DNA of 64,000 nucleotides from assembly GCA_949752735.1 (NCBI GenBank), contig OX457040.1:3435225-3499224 (forward strand). Direction: 5' to 3'. The DNA comes from Lumbricus terrestris (lineage: Eukaryota; Annelida; Clitellata; Crassiclitellata; Lumbricidae). Below are positions 1 to 10,149 of the stretch, piece after piece; position 1 is the first letter of the stretch, and every line of letters starts with the position of its first letter. A model generated the notes under the pieces. That model saw nothing but the letters and a program-made list of their open reading frames with translations. It ran no database searches and was not told the origin of the DNA. The translations under genes and the position numbers were made by a program.

Positions 1-587
1 ATTTTCAAGGCGTTACGTAGGGTTCAGCTCCCCACACCCACCCACAGACGTAAAGTTTCGTAACGTTTTCAATGACCCCACCCACCCTCGAGCGTTGCGC
101 TATTATGCAATGACCCCTAATGATGATTCCTAAGTTCATAAAATGCTTTTTAATCCGAATCTTTTTGTTCTAACACAATGACAATTTCTATTCATCACAC
201 TCGCAGTTACGTTGCATTTTGAAGTCAATTAACTTTATATGAAACTGAGCACAGTTATTAAAGGTGTTGAATTCAAGCGTTTTATATGACGCAATAACCA
301 GCGATCTGTGAAATCAAACTAAAGATTGCTCTATTGGCGTCAACCCACGCTATCACCGCAGAAACAACTCGGTTGATCCATCCCAAACGCTTCTGAATCG
401 CTTCTTGTAAGAGTTCAGTTACATTGAGATCATAACTAATTCCATTTTTTTCACACAGACATACTCTAGTTTCGATCATTTGTTTTCTTCTCCAGCAATT
501 TATTCACGGGTTCTATTCTATTATTCCAAATCACTTAAAGGTCGTTGGAATCTCACATCCTGATAGGAGAATCCCTTCCGAAAGTGA
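1..587. other. Gene-free A+T-rich DNA with one dispersed-repeat core
   Basis: No coding signal. At about 234-272 there is a minus-strand copy of the dispersed module, seen here as TTATAT, a spacer of about 20 bases, then TTAAAGGTGT. The short reading frames here have no recognisable family. Confidence 0.5.
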
Positions 588-765
588 TCATTGAAGGAAG
601 AGCGGAGGAAAAAGAAAAAAAGAGGAAGACAAAGGCATAAGCTACTGGACTGGATGTTGGTTGAAGATTATGAGAAACTGAAAGAAGCGGCTCAACACCG
701 GGAGGAGTGGCGCCATGGGAAGTTCGAACCTGCCGTGGGGAAGAAAGAGAACAAGAAGAGAGAGA
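588..765 (+). pseudogene. RTE-like LINE, extreme C-terminal fragment
   Basis: Translation gives a basic stretch, then RGRQRHKLLDWMLVEDYEKL, then [12 protein letters not shown]. This is the recognisable end of RTE-type endonuclease/reverse-transcriptase polyproteins (Arg-Gly-Arg-x-Arg, then an EEWR motif shortly before the stop). Endonuclease and catalytic RT domains are missing, so it is a 5'-truncated dead copy. It resembles the minus-strand fragments at 5.1 and 55.7 kb. Downstream at about 825-866 is a sequence like ACAGCTTGTGACAACAGACG, also seen at 53.77 kb and, diverged, at 1.5, 19.4 and 37.2 kb. It may be part of the 3' UTR or an adjacent short repeat. Confidence 0.65.
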
Positions 766-880
766 GGCGTTACACTATTGTATCAAAGGATACTACATCA
801 GCACTCAGGAGGAAGCTGCATAGTTTATCGACAGCTTGTGACAACAGACGCCGTTGCCGTCGGTAGAATTTTGGTTTGGC

Positions 881-2490
881 TTATTATTACTACAACACTT
901 TGCGTCCTACAAATGCAGTCAGTGTTTATCGTGGCGTTATGAGAGTATACTGTAAATAACAAAGGTTTTGATATAATTAGTTGGACATTTATCTGAAAAA
1001 TGCCCCAATGCTCAATCAACGACACTTATATAGTAAAATAATTTCTTTAAAAAGGTGTCACAGAACCGCTTACATTTTTGTGTCAGATATTTATCTTCTA
1101 TTACATCTTGAGACCGTTGACGTCTATAGCTTACTATAATAGACGTTGGTTAACGTAGTTTACGCTGTTTAGCTGCATGTAAAGGTTGCCTATTGGTTAG
1201 TTAATTACTGTTTAGCGTTGATGTGTATAAGATAGATGATTGATTAGTGTTGCCCTCCTTTTATACACTCTTGAGACTGGCGCCAGAAGAGATCATTCGT
1301 ACCTATATGATTGTGATAGAAATTGATTCTAAGAATGCTGGAAGATAATGAGGGCTACTTTATGTCTAGTGAAACTGTGCTATAAAAAGATGATTAACGA
1401 TACCCTCTTCCTTCCTCCAGACTTTGGCCTGGCAATGCCATATGCAGATTAAATAAGATGATAGAAATAAATACAATTATAATGATGGATGGATCCATAT
1501 CTTACATACAGCTTTTGATAACGGAAGCTATTGCCGTCTAAAAAAAATTGTGTGACATGTTTCAAACAAAATCAGAAGAACGGAGTTGGACACAAACATG
1601 ATGTTTGTGCCCAACTCCGTGTTTCTGCTTTTGTATGGCTCTTACGTTTACGTATACCGGACTGGTCCTATATAATTGATATATACATAATTATATGCAT
1701 AATATAATACTTGTCACAACTAACTCGGAAATCAATGGACCCGATTGCTCTATTGTAACACCTTTCTTAAGTATATTCACAGCACTTATAAGGGCGTTAC
1801 TTTCTTGTTCATCAGTTTTTTTGAAAATAAGCTTCGAAGACATCGCTGAATTTCTCAGTAAGTTATATAATCTGTAAATAAAGTTAAACATTATTTCATA
1901 AATGCGTCACATATAACTTGTATTCCGATCGGATGAGGTATTAAGTGTTTAAAATTATAAATGCAATAAAAATTGATAGCCCCTGCTAGCACTTCCGGCT
2001 GATTCAAGATGAATCGGTCTGGAAATGGAGACTCAAATAAGTGCCCCGCGTTAAGTGCAAAACTTGTATGTCCATAAAAATTTTCCAAAAACCCCAGTAG
2101 TTTTCAAGTAATTTCACAATTTGGTTTACTTTTGTTTAACTTGTAATCAGTTTTTGTGTTTTCTCTCTTTCCTTTTAACCTCCGCCCTCCTTCCCTTCGT
2201 ATATGACAGGCCTTAGTGGCGATAATGTGTTGGTAAGTGATTGTCGTCTATCATCTTTAAAGAAATTTTCAGGAATTTCTCTTTCTTTGTGCGAATCAGA
2301 AGGATGTGTTGTACAAACAATAATTGCACGAATAATGTGTGGAAATGTACCTTGACGTAATCGACTCTGTCGCCTGTTTGATGTGAAAGGCTTTTCTGCT
2401 GATGAGTTCGTCGACATGCTCAACACAAAGACACTCTCTCTCCGTGTGCTGCAACTGATGCAACATCACCTGAGTTCGCACCAACATCAC
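881..2490. other. Gene-free stretch with dispersed repeats
   Basis: No supported gene. It contains a minus-strand repeat core (TTATATAG ... TTTAAAAAGGTGT, about 1028-1056), a block starting CACTCTTGAGACTGGCGCC at about 1265 that recurs diverged at about 49.22 kb, and a GGATGGATCC motif near 1485. A near-perfect hairpin at 1580-1620 is listed separately. The small reading frames at 1.69-2.49 kb have no recognised homology. Confidence 0.45.
1580..1620. repeat. Near-perfect 41-bp hairpin
   Basis: Two 20-base arms (1580-1599 and 1601-1620) are reverse complements with one mismatch and a single unpaired base between them. A weaker match extends a few bases beyond each arm. No flanking target duplication was seen. 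It could be a cruciform-forming palindrome or a remnant of inverted ends. Confidence 0.8.
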
Positions 2491-2494
2491 CTGT

Positions 2495-3100
2495 CTTTGA
2501 TGGCTCTAAGCCCATTACAGATGCCGAGCTACGAACGGTTTTTCTGATGTTAATCTTAGATCATGTGAACTTCACCCACTTTCCCCAGTTTTTATTATTG
2601 ACATACTTGATGATCTTGCTCATTTTTTTCTATCTCTTCAATAGATCACTTGCTGAGGGCTCTATTCCTGCTTTCAAAAACCCTTGCTTTGTGTTTCCAT
2701 CACTTTAGAAAACTAACCTTGACCCTAGCCAATGTCGAAAGTATTGGCCTATTTACAATCTGTTTTTTCTTTCTGAAACCCTTGAGCGTCATCCATTCAG
2801 ATTCTTCCTTACCTTGAATCATCAGGCCTTCTCCCCTCTCGAATATCTGGTTTTCGGGCTTTCCATCAAACTGAAACTGCCCTGCTCTCCGTGTTAGATG
2901 GCATCTAAGCAGCAATTGATAAAGCTCAGGTTTCCCTTCCTGCACTCTTTGACGTGTCAGCAGCCTTCGACATAGGTGCTGACATAATTTAGACCAAACA
3001 CCTTGAATCCTCTTATGGTATCAAAGGTGTTACTCTCTTCTGGTTTAAATGTTACTTGTCTGGTCGCACCCAAATGGTTATAGCTGGTAATTCCAGTCAG
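2495..3100 (+). pseudogene. L2-like LINE reverse transcriptase fragment
   Basis: Reading across several frames gives the pre-RT and early RT blocks of L2 LINEs. In order: a SCELHPLSP-like block, then RSLAEGSIPAFK, a damaged paraphrase of the SETLER and FRAFHQTETALLSVLDGI blocks, LFDVSAAFDIGAD (motif A region), and ESSYGIKGVTLFWFKCYLSG followed by RTQMVIAGNSSQ. Stops and frameshifts interrupt every block, and the FADD catalytic box and C-terminus are absent. The match to the better preserved copy at 23.9 kb (KRLETSYGVKG ... SWFQSYLSERTQM) supports L2-type over CR1, though the clade call rests on memory of motifs. Confidence 0.75.
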
Positions 3101-3110
3101 ACGGTGCGAA

Positions 3111-3868
3111 AAAAATCAACAGAATGTCTAGCCCAGAACTGTCGGTAATCCATTCAGATATTGAACAATAATATTTATTCAAGCAAAAACCCTCTCCTAA
3201 AGTTTATCCATAGTATCCGGTAAAGTCCGTAAAGATTTCTTGTACGAAACGTTCGTTAGCGACGAAAATAAGCTTATCAATGACATCCACCACCACCAAG
3301 ACTAGTGGTCTTTAGACTGTGTGCATTTTGCTCAGAACCTATTAGCACATCCCAGTGTATGCGGTTGGTGGCTACTTTAGGAAACTTTATGACTGTATTA
3401 AAGGTGTCTATGTTCTACCTATATTTCATTTTGTGTTTAGATGTCTCGGAAGATTGGACCTAAATTTGAACAGAGTGGGATGGGAGAGGATGGATGGGAT
3501 TTAAAGAAGGGTGGAGGAATTAGGAGAATGGAATGGAGGTAAGGGGGAGGGAAGAACTGATAGATGACTGACATGAAAGAAGTGTCGTGCCCTACTTGCG
3601 ACGTACTCGGTAAGACATATAGATATATTATTGTAAATAATAATTGAAAATCACTTCTACGAAAAATTGGACGAAGCTGGATTAAAGCGATGCTGGATTA
3701 CTTGATAAATGGATCTCGTGGAGCGCAGTGACTCATGACGTTTGCATTTGGCTTGGGTTACAATAATTACAGTCAACTTCGAATGACATCGCAATAAGGT
3801 AATTTTTAATTGTTTATAGCTTCGAATTCATTAAACTTCTTCAGAAACCTTCGAAACGGTTCTGAACT
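3111..3868. other. Gene-free stretch
   Basis: No gene or RNA seen. A minus-strand dispersed core (TTATGACTGTATTAAAGGTG) lies near 3388-3407. A purine-rich, G-rich run occupies about 3465-3560. Confidence 0.45.
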
Positions 3869-4707
3869 ATCTATATCAGAGGTTCTCAAACTTTATTTTT
3901 GTTGTACCCCCAATTAAAAAATTGAATGATGGCGTACCCCCCAAGCAAAGTCAGATCAGAAACAAAATGACATTGTGAAGTCCCCTTGCAGTGACAACTA
4001 AAAGTCCATTTAATCATTGGTGACATCGTTTATTAGAGTCGTATACAGGGAGTAAAATTTAGTTTGAATCATAAAATCTTATCAACAAATTTAAAAATTA
4101 AATTGGTCCTTAATCTCTGTAAGAAAGTGCCAATCTGCAGTGCTGTGTGCTTGTTTAGACTAGCACAGATTAAAAATATCTGATTTAATATTTGTCAATT
4201 TCAAAATTTACCCCCTGTTTGTTTTTGATAGCAAGAATAGTGTAAAAACCAGTTTCACCCAGATATGACGTGCTGAAAGGAATCACAAAATTTAAAGCTC
4301 GATCAGAAAATTAGCCTAATCCTTCGGCCAATTCAGCTCTCCGCTATTTGAACTCTAAATATAGATTGAGAAATTCTGGTTTTGGCAGGTTACTTCCAAC
4401 CATATACATGTAGGCTAGACCTAAAAATTACTTGTTTCAAAATTATGGTAATGTACCTAAAGCATAAATATGTTGCATACACTGTATGCCGTAATAAGTG
4501 AATCTTATTATAAGCTGTGAAAGAAACAAATGACGACGTTGTTATATGTTGCAAAGTCAAAATCATTGCTAATCAAAGAAAGATGGACACAAAGTCCATA
4601 CACTCAAAGAAAATTTATATTTCTGGAATTTTTCGCGTACCCTCTACCAACGCCTGGCGTACCCCCAGGGGTACGCGTACCACAGTTTGAGAACCCCTGA
4701 TCTATAT
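3869..4707. mobile_element. Non-autonomous hAT element (MITE) with 8-bp target duplication
   Basis: The element proper is 3877-4699 (823 bp). It starts CAGAGGTTCTCAAACT and ends AGTTTGAGAACCCCTG, the inverted ends typical of hAT transposons. ATCTATAT is duplicated exactly at 3869-3876 and 4700-4707, and an 8-bp duplication is the hAT hallmark. Just inside both ends is a subterminal GTACCCCC motif, in inverted orientation. The interior is A+T-rich and has no transposase, so movement would need a helper in trans. Confidence 0.92.
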
Positions 4708-5055
4708 CTATAAGAAAGGATGTGGGTATGTATATATGTTTTTTGTACAGAATTGTGCACGCTCACAGTTTTGCAGGTACTGACCTGAAACATTGTAGTT
4801 TTATCATATAAATAGGCGTTCACCAGGACCATTCAGTGGAGCTTTTTTCAGAAATTTATTCACTTTAAATCCCGAGATATAGACATTTTAAATTTCGCTA
4901 TGCTAATTACGCTAGCCCTGCAATTACGATGCCATATTTTAATCGATTTTGCAATAACGATCAAGTTACTTTTTACGTCATTTGACGTCATTTGTCGCCA
5001 CAGCTTAGCATGAAAATCAGGCGCTCTCAGTGCTACAACCCTGGGTAATATATAA
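4708..5055. other. Gene-free stretch
   Basis: No feature recognised beyond A+T-rich unique sequence. A short TGACGTCA-like pair (TTTACGTCATTTGACGTCAT) lies near 4971-4990, and I assign it no role. Confidence 0.4.
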
Positions 5056-5059
5056 AAAA

Positions 5060-5560
5060 TGCCTTCGAGCTTCTTCTTCTTTTGGTTCTCTGCCACTAGG
5101 CAGGTTCTGCTGTCCAATTTCGCCACTCTTCCCTCCGCTGGGCCTTCTCTTTTAGTCTTTGGTAACCAATCCTCGTCATCATCGTGTCCAACATCATCTG
5201 TCTTGTTCTTTCCTCCTCCATTTTTCCTTCTATCACCAATTTTACCAGGTTGTCTCCTCTTAGCGTATGCCCTATCCATTTCTTTTGTCTTTCTCTGATT
5301 GTTTTTAGCATTGTTCTTTCCTCTCCAATCCTTTCCAGAACTTCCTCGTTTGTTTTGTGTTCCGTCCAGCTGATCTTCTCCATTCTTCTCCATGTCCACA
5401 TTTCAAACGCTTCGATTTTCTTTATGTCTTCTTTTCTCATGGTCCAGGTTTCGGAATCATACAGCACCACACTCCACACCAGTGTTTTTATCATTCTTTT
5501 CTTGAGGTTTCTGTTTAGCTTTCCTCGTAGTAGTTCTCCTCTTTTCGTACATCCACCGTT
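5060..5560 (-). pseudogene. RTE-like LINE, C-terminal fragment
   Basis: On the minus strand the frames read a thumb/connection region ending VLYDSETWTMRKEDIKKIEA, then FEMWTWRRMEKISWTEHK, TNEEVLERIGEERTMLKTIR, RQKKWIGHTLRG, a damaged basic block, and QRREEWRNWTAEPA near 5090. These are the ordered C-terminal motifs of RTE-type LINE proteins. The copy is 5'-truncated, since the FADD box is missing, and at least one frameshift separates the last two blocks. A closely similar but longer truncated copy is at 48.3 kb. Upstream, around 5595-5690, the sequence passes into a dispersed repeat with a GGAGGGCGAC block. Confidence 0.82.
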
Positions 5561-5589
5561 TTACTCCGTAAAAGCCCACAACCCTACCC

Positions 5590-7155
5590 GTGGATATGCC
5601 AGTTCCGGCCATGGGGAAAGAAGGAGGGCGACACTTGTCATCTTTGCTATCAAGCTGCCTCGCTAATCCCACATGTAGCAACCCACCGGTCGATTTGTGA
5701 GAGCGATCATTTTAGACACCTCTAAAATGTCTTCAATCGACGCTATATAAGATACACAGAACTTAGCTTTCAGTAAATAACACGACCACGATAATCTTCC
5801 AGTTACATCGCAATCAAGGATTCTTATCCCATTATTAAAGCCATGTCCGTTTTCGCTTGATTAAATCAGAGTACTCTAGTTACAGAAGAAACTTTTAATC
5901 CTACCATGGTCAAGTCGGATCCATCCATCCTTCAGCGTTACATTATAGTTATCATGACTTCTTGTTAGGCTGGCAATACCGCTTACGTTTATGCTCTAAT
6001 TAGATACCTTTAACTGTGTTGCATCCTTGCCTTAAATAATGATTTTGATGATAAGCCAACTATAATTGACTCCAGCTGTTTTTTCGTTGACTATCTACAT
6101 GTATAGCTAAAAACCCGCAATTTGCCAAAATAATTTTCAACGACGGCATCCATTTTCTTTTTGCTGTAATAAGCTGTTGCTTAACTTTGGATCCATCCAT
6201 TCAAATCATATCCCTTCACTGTTCGTACATTAGTAATGCAATTCTCATGCCCAGAAGAAGAAGAGCAACGATAATGATTTATTATACGGTGTCGTTAAAC
6301 GGAACTGCCAGCAATATCTGACTTCTATTGAATCATGTGAGCTTCCTACAGTGTCGCAAGATGTCGCATAAGCTTATCTCTCCGATGTGAACAGCGGTTG
6401 TCTTACACACCTTTAATACAAAGGTATTCGTCTCTATATTAATTTACGCTGTCTGCCAAAAGGACTGTATTATGCCAAACTAATATTTGTCTACGAAAAC
6501 GGCCTCTATTGTAATAAGCTGTCGTTAAACCCTGGATCCATCCATCATAATACAATGAGCTAGAAATAATATTTTCACGAAGAAAATGTATCTCTAGCTA
6601 ATACATGTAATATTATTTAAAAGAGTGAAGAGAGCATTTACTGATGAGACTGCAGCTGGGTCTTTGAAGCCGTAAAATATAGACATATAGAGAGCGAATG
6701 GCCCATTGCACCTCAATTTCGACCTTCCTACAGTGCTGCAAGATGTCTCTGAATTGCCATTCTTCGAGAGGCGCTATACAAATGTATAGATACCATGCAA
6801 TACAACACAATAAAATTCAATTTCGGACACTATAAAAATATATTATATTATTATTTGTTCAAATTCATTGATAAAATTAATTACTAGTTGAGTTTCAAGA
6901 AAGTTATTGGCTTCTGTCTAGCATCGCTGAAACTTAATAAGATAATCAGTGTCACCCAATTTCTTTTATTGTGATTGTACTCAGCGACTTCTATAGTGCA
7001 CCCGTATATAAGGTAGAGGGCCTTAACCAATGGCACACCTAAGCAAATTATAATCAATACGCTGGCAACGGACACGACTAGATTGAATTGCTTAGCATAC
7101 ACAGTCTGCAGCTGTCGTTCTATTTGACGGGCTGCGTGTCTCTATCTGTATCCGT
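5590..7155. repeat. Field of short dispersed repeats with GGATCCATCC ends
   Basis: No gene. The stretch contains repeated short motifs shared with the rest of the window: a GCCAGTTCCGGCC ... GGAGGGCGAC block (5598-5632), three GGATCCATCC(A) endings (about 5918, 6189 and 6534), AAGATGTCGCATAAG (about 6357) and ACACCTTTAATA (about 6408). Their order and spacing match other copies, so I read them as fragments of one or two SINE-like or LINE 3'-end families. There is an (ATT)-rich patch around 6838-6855. Confidence 0.55.
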
Positions 7156-7181
7156 TAGTGTGTCTGTCTGTCTGTCTGTCT
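7156..7181. repeat. (TGTC)n microsatellite
   Basis: Six to seven consecutive TGTC units immediately precede the target site of the piggyBac-type element. The last units are part of the 56-bp sequence copied to 10385-10440. Confidence 0.85.
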
Positions 7182-7317
7182 CACACACTGTAGTTTAACC
7201 CTCGTAGTATGTCGCTAAGCTAGTCACATTTAGGGTGTTGGGGTCCATATGGACCCCAATGTTAATATCAACTGCTTTTTGATAAAGAGTTGTGCAGAAA
7301 CAATTGCACAAGCGGCC

Positions 7318-7800
7318 GTGGGTTCCCGGACAATTCGGAGCCGAACAATTTGGAACCGGACAATTCGGAGCTGACAATTCGGAGCTGGATAATTCGGAGC
7401 TGGACATTTGGGAAGGCACAATTAATCCGTAGCGGCCAATTCGAATAGGTCATTTCGAGCAAAATTCTGGCGCGGACAATTTGAACCAGGACAATTCGGG
7501 GTGGACAATTTGGAGTGGACAATTTGTAGCGGAAATTCGGAGCTGGACAATTCGAAGCCGGATAATTCGGATCTGGACATTTCGGAAGGCACAATTCGTA
7601 GCGGCCAATTCGAAGACGGTCATTTCGGATAAAATTCGGGCGCAGATAATTTGGACTTGGACAATTCGGATAGCACAATTCGTAGCTGCCAAAATTGGTG
7701 ATGGGATTGCACTTTTAAGCCAAATTTTCATACCCATCTCCATCACCCTGATGTATAATTATGTTGAATTATCCGGCTCCGAATTGTCCGGCCACCCGGA
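7318..7800. repeat. Foldback-like array of GGACAATTCGGAGC units inside the piggyBac element
   Basis: From about 7327 to 7690 some twenty degenerate units of 14-16 bases, consensus GGACAATTCGGAGCT, run head to tail. They have a higher-order period of roughly 175-180 bp: the block from GGAAGGCACAATT to AAAATTC(G/T)GGCGC occurs at about 7412 and 7588. Inverted units (GGCTCCGAATTGTCCGG) reappear at about 7775-7794. The outer borders match as GGGTTCCCGGACAATTCGG on the left and, reverse-complemented, GGGTGGCCGGACAATTCGG on the right. The design resembles the foldback arms at 31.1/33.5 and 58.9/59.6 kb. I found no target duplication. Confidence 0.75.
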
Positions 7801-7899
7801 CAGAGATTGTTGCTTTGCTTTCTAACAAAAAAATCACAATTCCTGTGGCTTTGTTGAATGTTACAATGAGGTGACAATTTTATTGTCCTTACTATTCCT

Positions 7900-8310
7900 A
7901 CAAACATCAATTTCTTCCACAGTAGGCCTAATTGTCGAGCTATCAGCTAGATGGACTGATGTGAAGAAGTTGTCAGAAGTCACATTATACTCCACGGATA
8001 TATGACATCAACTAGATCGCGGATAATTCTTTCACCCCGTTTTTCTGGTTGATTGCAAACTTTACCAGTGTAGTCTATGCTTGAATATTGAGTAATAACT
8101 TGTAGATGAGTCACAAGGCACCCACACTTTCAACCCATAGGCTACCTGGCAGGTCTAGACTTCATATACCGAAGAAATGAGCATCTTCCTATAAAAACAA
8201 CCAACTGCTCATCGACTGTAACGTCTTGGTGTTGCATAAAGCGCCGAGTGCCACCGATATAGTATTTGAATCCATTTTGTACCAGACGTCATGAATTGGT
8301 GCTATAATGT
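7900..8310 (-). pseudogene. piggyBac-like transposase remnant
   Basis: On the minus strand, allowing frame changes, the sequence reads PIHDVWYKMDSN, then YIGGTRRFMQHQD, then VTVDEQLVVFIGRCSFLRYM followed by KSRPAR. Next come a degraded KCGCLVTHLQVITQYSSIDY and PEKRGERIIRDLVDVI, and finally a T(S/C)DNFFTS-like block. This matches the DEQL-F-GRCSF-QYMPSKPAK catalytic region and the following GERVV-DL block of piggyBac transposases (DDD/DDE family). Stops and frameshifts make it inactive. The first ~200 residues and the C-terminal cysteine region are not recognisable. Its position inside TTAA-flanked ends is consistent with the assignment. Confidence 0.78.
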
Positions 8311-9046
8311 GTTTTTACAGTGCGTGCATTCTTGTCATCAAAGCAATGATTTCAAGAATTTATATAATTATAGCGAGAGAAAACGATTCAATAAGCCGTA
8401 ATAAGTGTTGTCATTACGTGCAGCAATAATCCAATTGGACCAGCAAGCTATTTCAGCACATTTTGAAAGCCCTGTCTTCCCATAGCATACCAATACTTAT
8501 GCATACAATTGACAATAATAAAACAATATATTCGGAGCTTAAAGTGTGAGAAAATAAGTGCTTGGACGCCTCTTACCTTTCCAAAAGAAGTGCCTGGACG
8601 CCCCTTACATTTCCAGACTGTGCTGACCAATAAGCGGCAGGACAACGCTCAGATTGTATAATAAGTGCATGGAAGCTGTCCATGACCGTCCAGGCACACT
8701 TTAAGCCCTGAATATAGTCTTATAAAACATGACATAAATTGAACCAACGACACTGCAATGTAAAATATCACGAATTAAGTTGCAAAATAGAACTTTGCGC
8801 AGTATCCAATTGCATTATTACCATTGGGGTCCATATGGATCCCAACCCCCCTATGTGTATAATATTATTGTCTCATATCTGGCCCCACAAGTGGTGTGGA
8901 AATTAATTATTTGCAGGAATTACTACTCGCCATATATGATGAAAAGTCATAAAATTTCAGTTTCTTAAGTGCATGTCATCACCGATTTTTATTCATTTGA
9001 AAACACGCTTGGGGTCCATATGGACCCAACATACTACGAGGGTTAA

Positions 9047-9504
9047 ATCAAATACCTTAGTTGCCGTACGATGTCGCTAAACACTATGACATTGTAGTCA
9101 GATAATAGTCCACAGTCAATTACTACGCCTTTATATACGGTAGATCGGTCTCATATAGATTTCAATTTCGTTTCATAATCACTGCATCACGGACATACAT
9201 TAATACAAAAGATAGGCCAGAATTAGACATCTCTAATAAGAGACTTCAACAGCTACACATTATTAATTTTTTTTTAAACGTGATAATGGACGGCCTGTGC
9301 CTTAATGTTATACACTTAATGCCGATCAATGTGCAGTCAAGAGTTATTATAGAGCTATGGTATATCTAAACAAAGGTGTCCGATTAACGCTGTTATATAA
9401 TGGATCACGTTGTAGTGGAAAGAGGTTACGGAGGACATGAAGTTCATTTCCCTGAATAGCTTTGAAAAGCACCTTGTCAGCCTCTTGCGCTAAAGTTTCT
9501 GCTG
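9047..9504. other. Gene-free stretch with dispersed repeat motifs
   Basis: It begins with the right flank of the piggyBac target and contains GATGTCGCTAAAC (about 9071) and a minus-strand core near 9345-9382 (TTATTATAGAGC ... CAAAGGTGTCC). No gene is seen. Confidence 0.45.
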
Positions 9505-9722
9505 TAAGTGTATCAGGATGTTAGTAGCCGTTGCCTTGCACCCGGAGGGTTGCAGGTTCGAATCAACCTCAAGTCGCCGCGTAGGGACTTGGGCAAGTCC
9601 TTCATTCTCAAATGCTCAGCGCTTCGGCGTAAAACTGCGATGCAGTGTCCGCTCTGTAGTCAGGAGCGCCTCTGAGTAGGGAGCTCGAAGGGGCGCTTTA
9701 ATAAGTGCAAATACAAACATGC
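9505..9722 (+). mobile_element. tRNA-derived SINE with L2-type tail (copy 1)
   Basis: GGTTCGAATC at 9555-9564 is a good polymerase III B box. It is followed by GGGACTTGGGCAAGTCCTTC and a body ending in AGGAGCGCCTCTGAGTAG, a GAAGGGGCGCT block and a CAAATACAAACA tail. The A-box region is degenerate. The tail is the same sequence that ends the L2-type LINEs here, so the SINE probably borrows L2 reverse transcriptase. Copies 2-4 are at 25.8, 28.2 and 39.1 kb. Confidence 0.78.
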
Positions 9723-10149
9723 AAACATACATACTGTAAATCAATCGTCGATATTGAGATTTCCCTGAACAATGGAAACTGCGCGTTGAATTGAAATTGT
9801 AATTAAACACCATTTAAAGCAATTCACATAATGCTATAATAACCAGCATTTGCTTATTAACTGTGTCTCGAAGATGTTTGGTTTCCACAGCAATAAAGAA
9901 GAGGATTTCATTATTTAAACGAAAGTTTAATAAATAAATAATTAGTTTCAAATTTAAAATGGAATGAGTGAATCCAATTATAGAATTCTAATCACAATAA
10001 TATTGGAATTATAAGTATTGTCCATTTGTAGCAGAGATTTGTTTATGTACCGGTATCTAACTAGGCAAATTTGTATTTGGGCCAATTCATTTGGTTGGGC
10101 ACTAGGCAACAGCTGCCTAAGCTCGACCTGAGCTTATCTATTATTCCCA

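Larger units (their letters stand above)
7195..9046. mobile_element. piggyBac-type transposon with decayed transposase
   Basis: The element is 7199-9042 (1,844 bp), flanked by TTAA at 7195-7198 and 9043-9046. The ends are perfect 13-bp inverted repeats, CCCTCGTAGTATG and its complement. A palindrome built on GGGGTCCATATGGACCCC lies near the left end (about 7239), with near copies at about 8825 and 9010, so there are subterminal inverted repeats as in piggyBac. TTAA duplication, CCC ends and 13-bp terminal repeats are the known signature of that superfamily. The interior carries a broken transposase on the minus strand and a nested array of GGACAATTCGGAG units. The unoccupied target survives as an exact copy at 10385-10440. 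Confidence 0.93.

Noticed and set aside
4860..5399. 179-codon minus-strand frame as a separate gene
   Set aside because: It overlaps the RTE C-terminus in another frame. Only the RTE frames carry family motifs.
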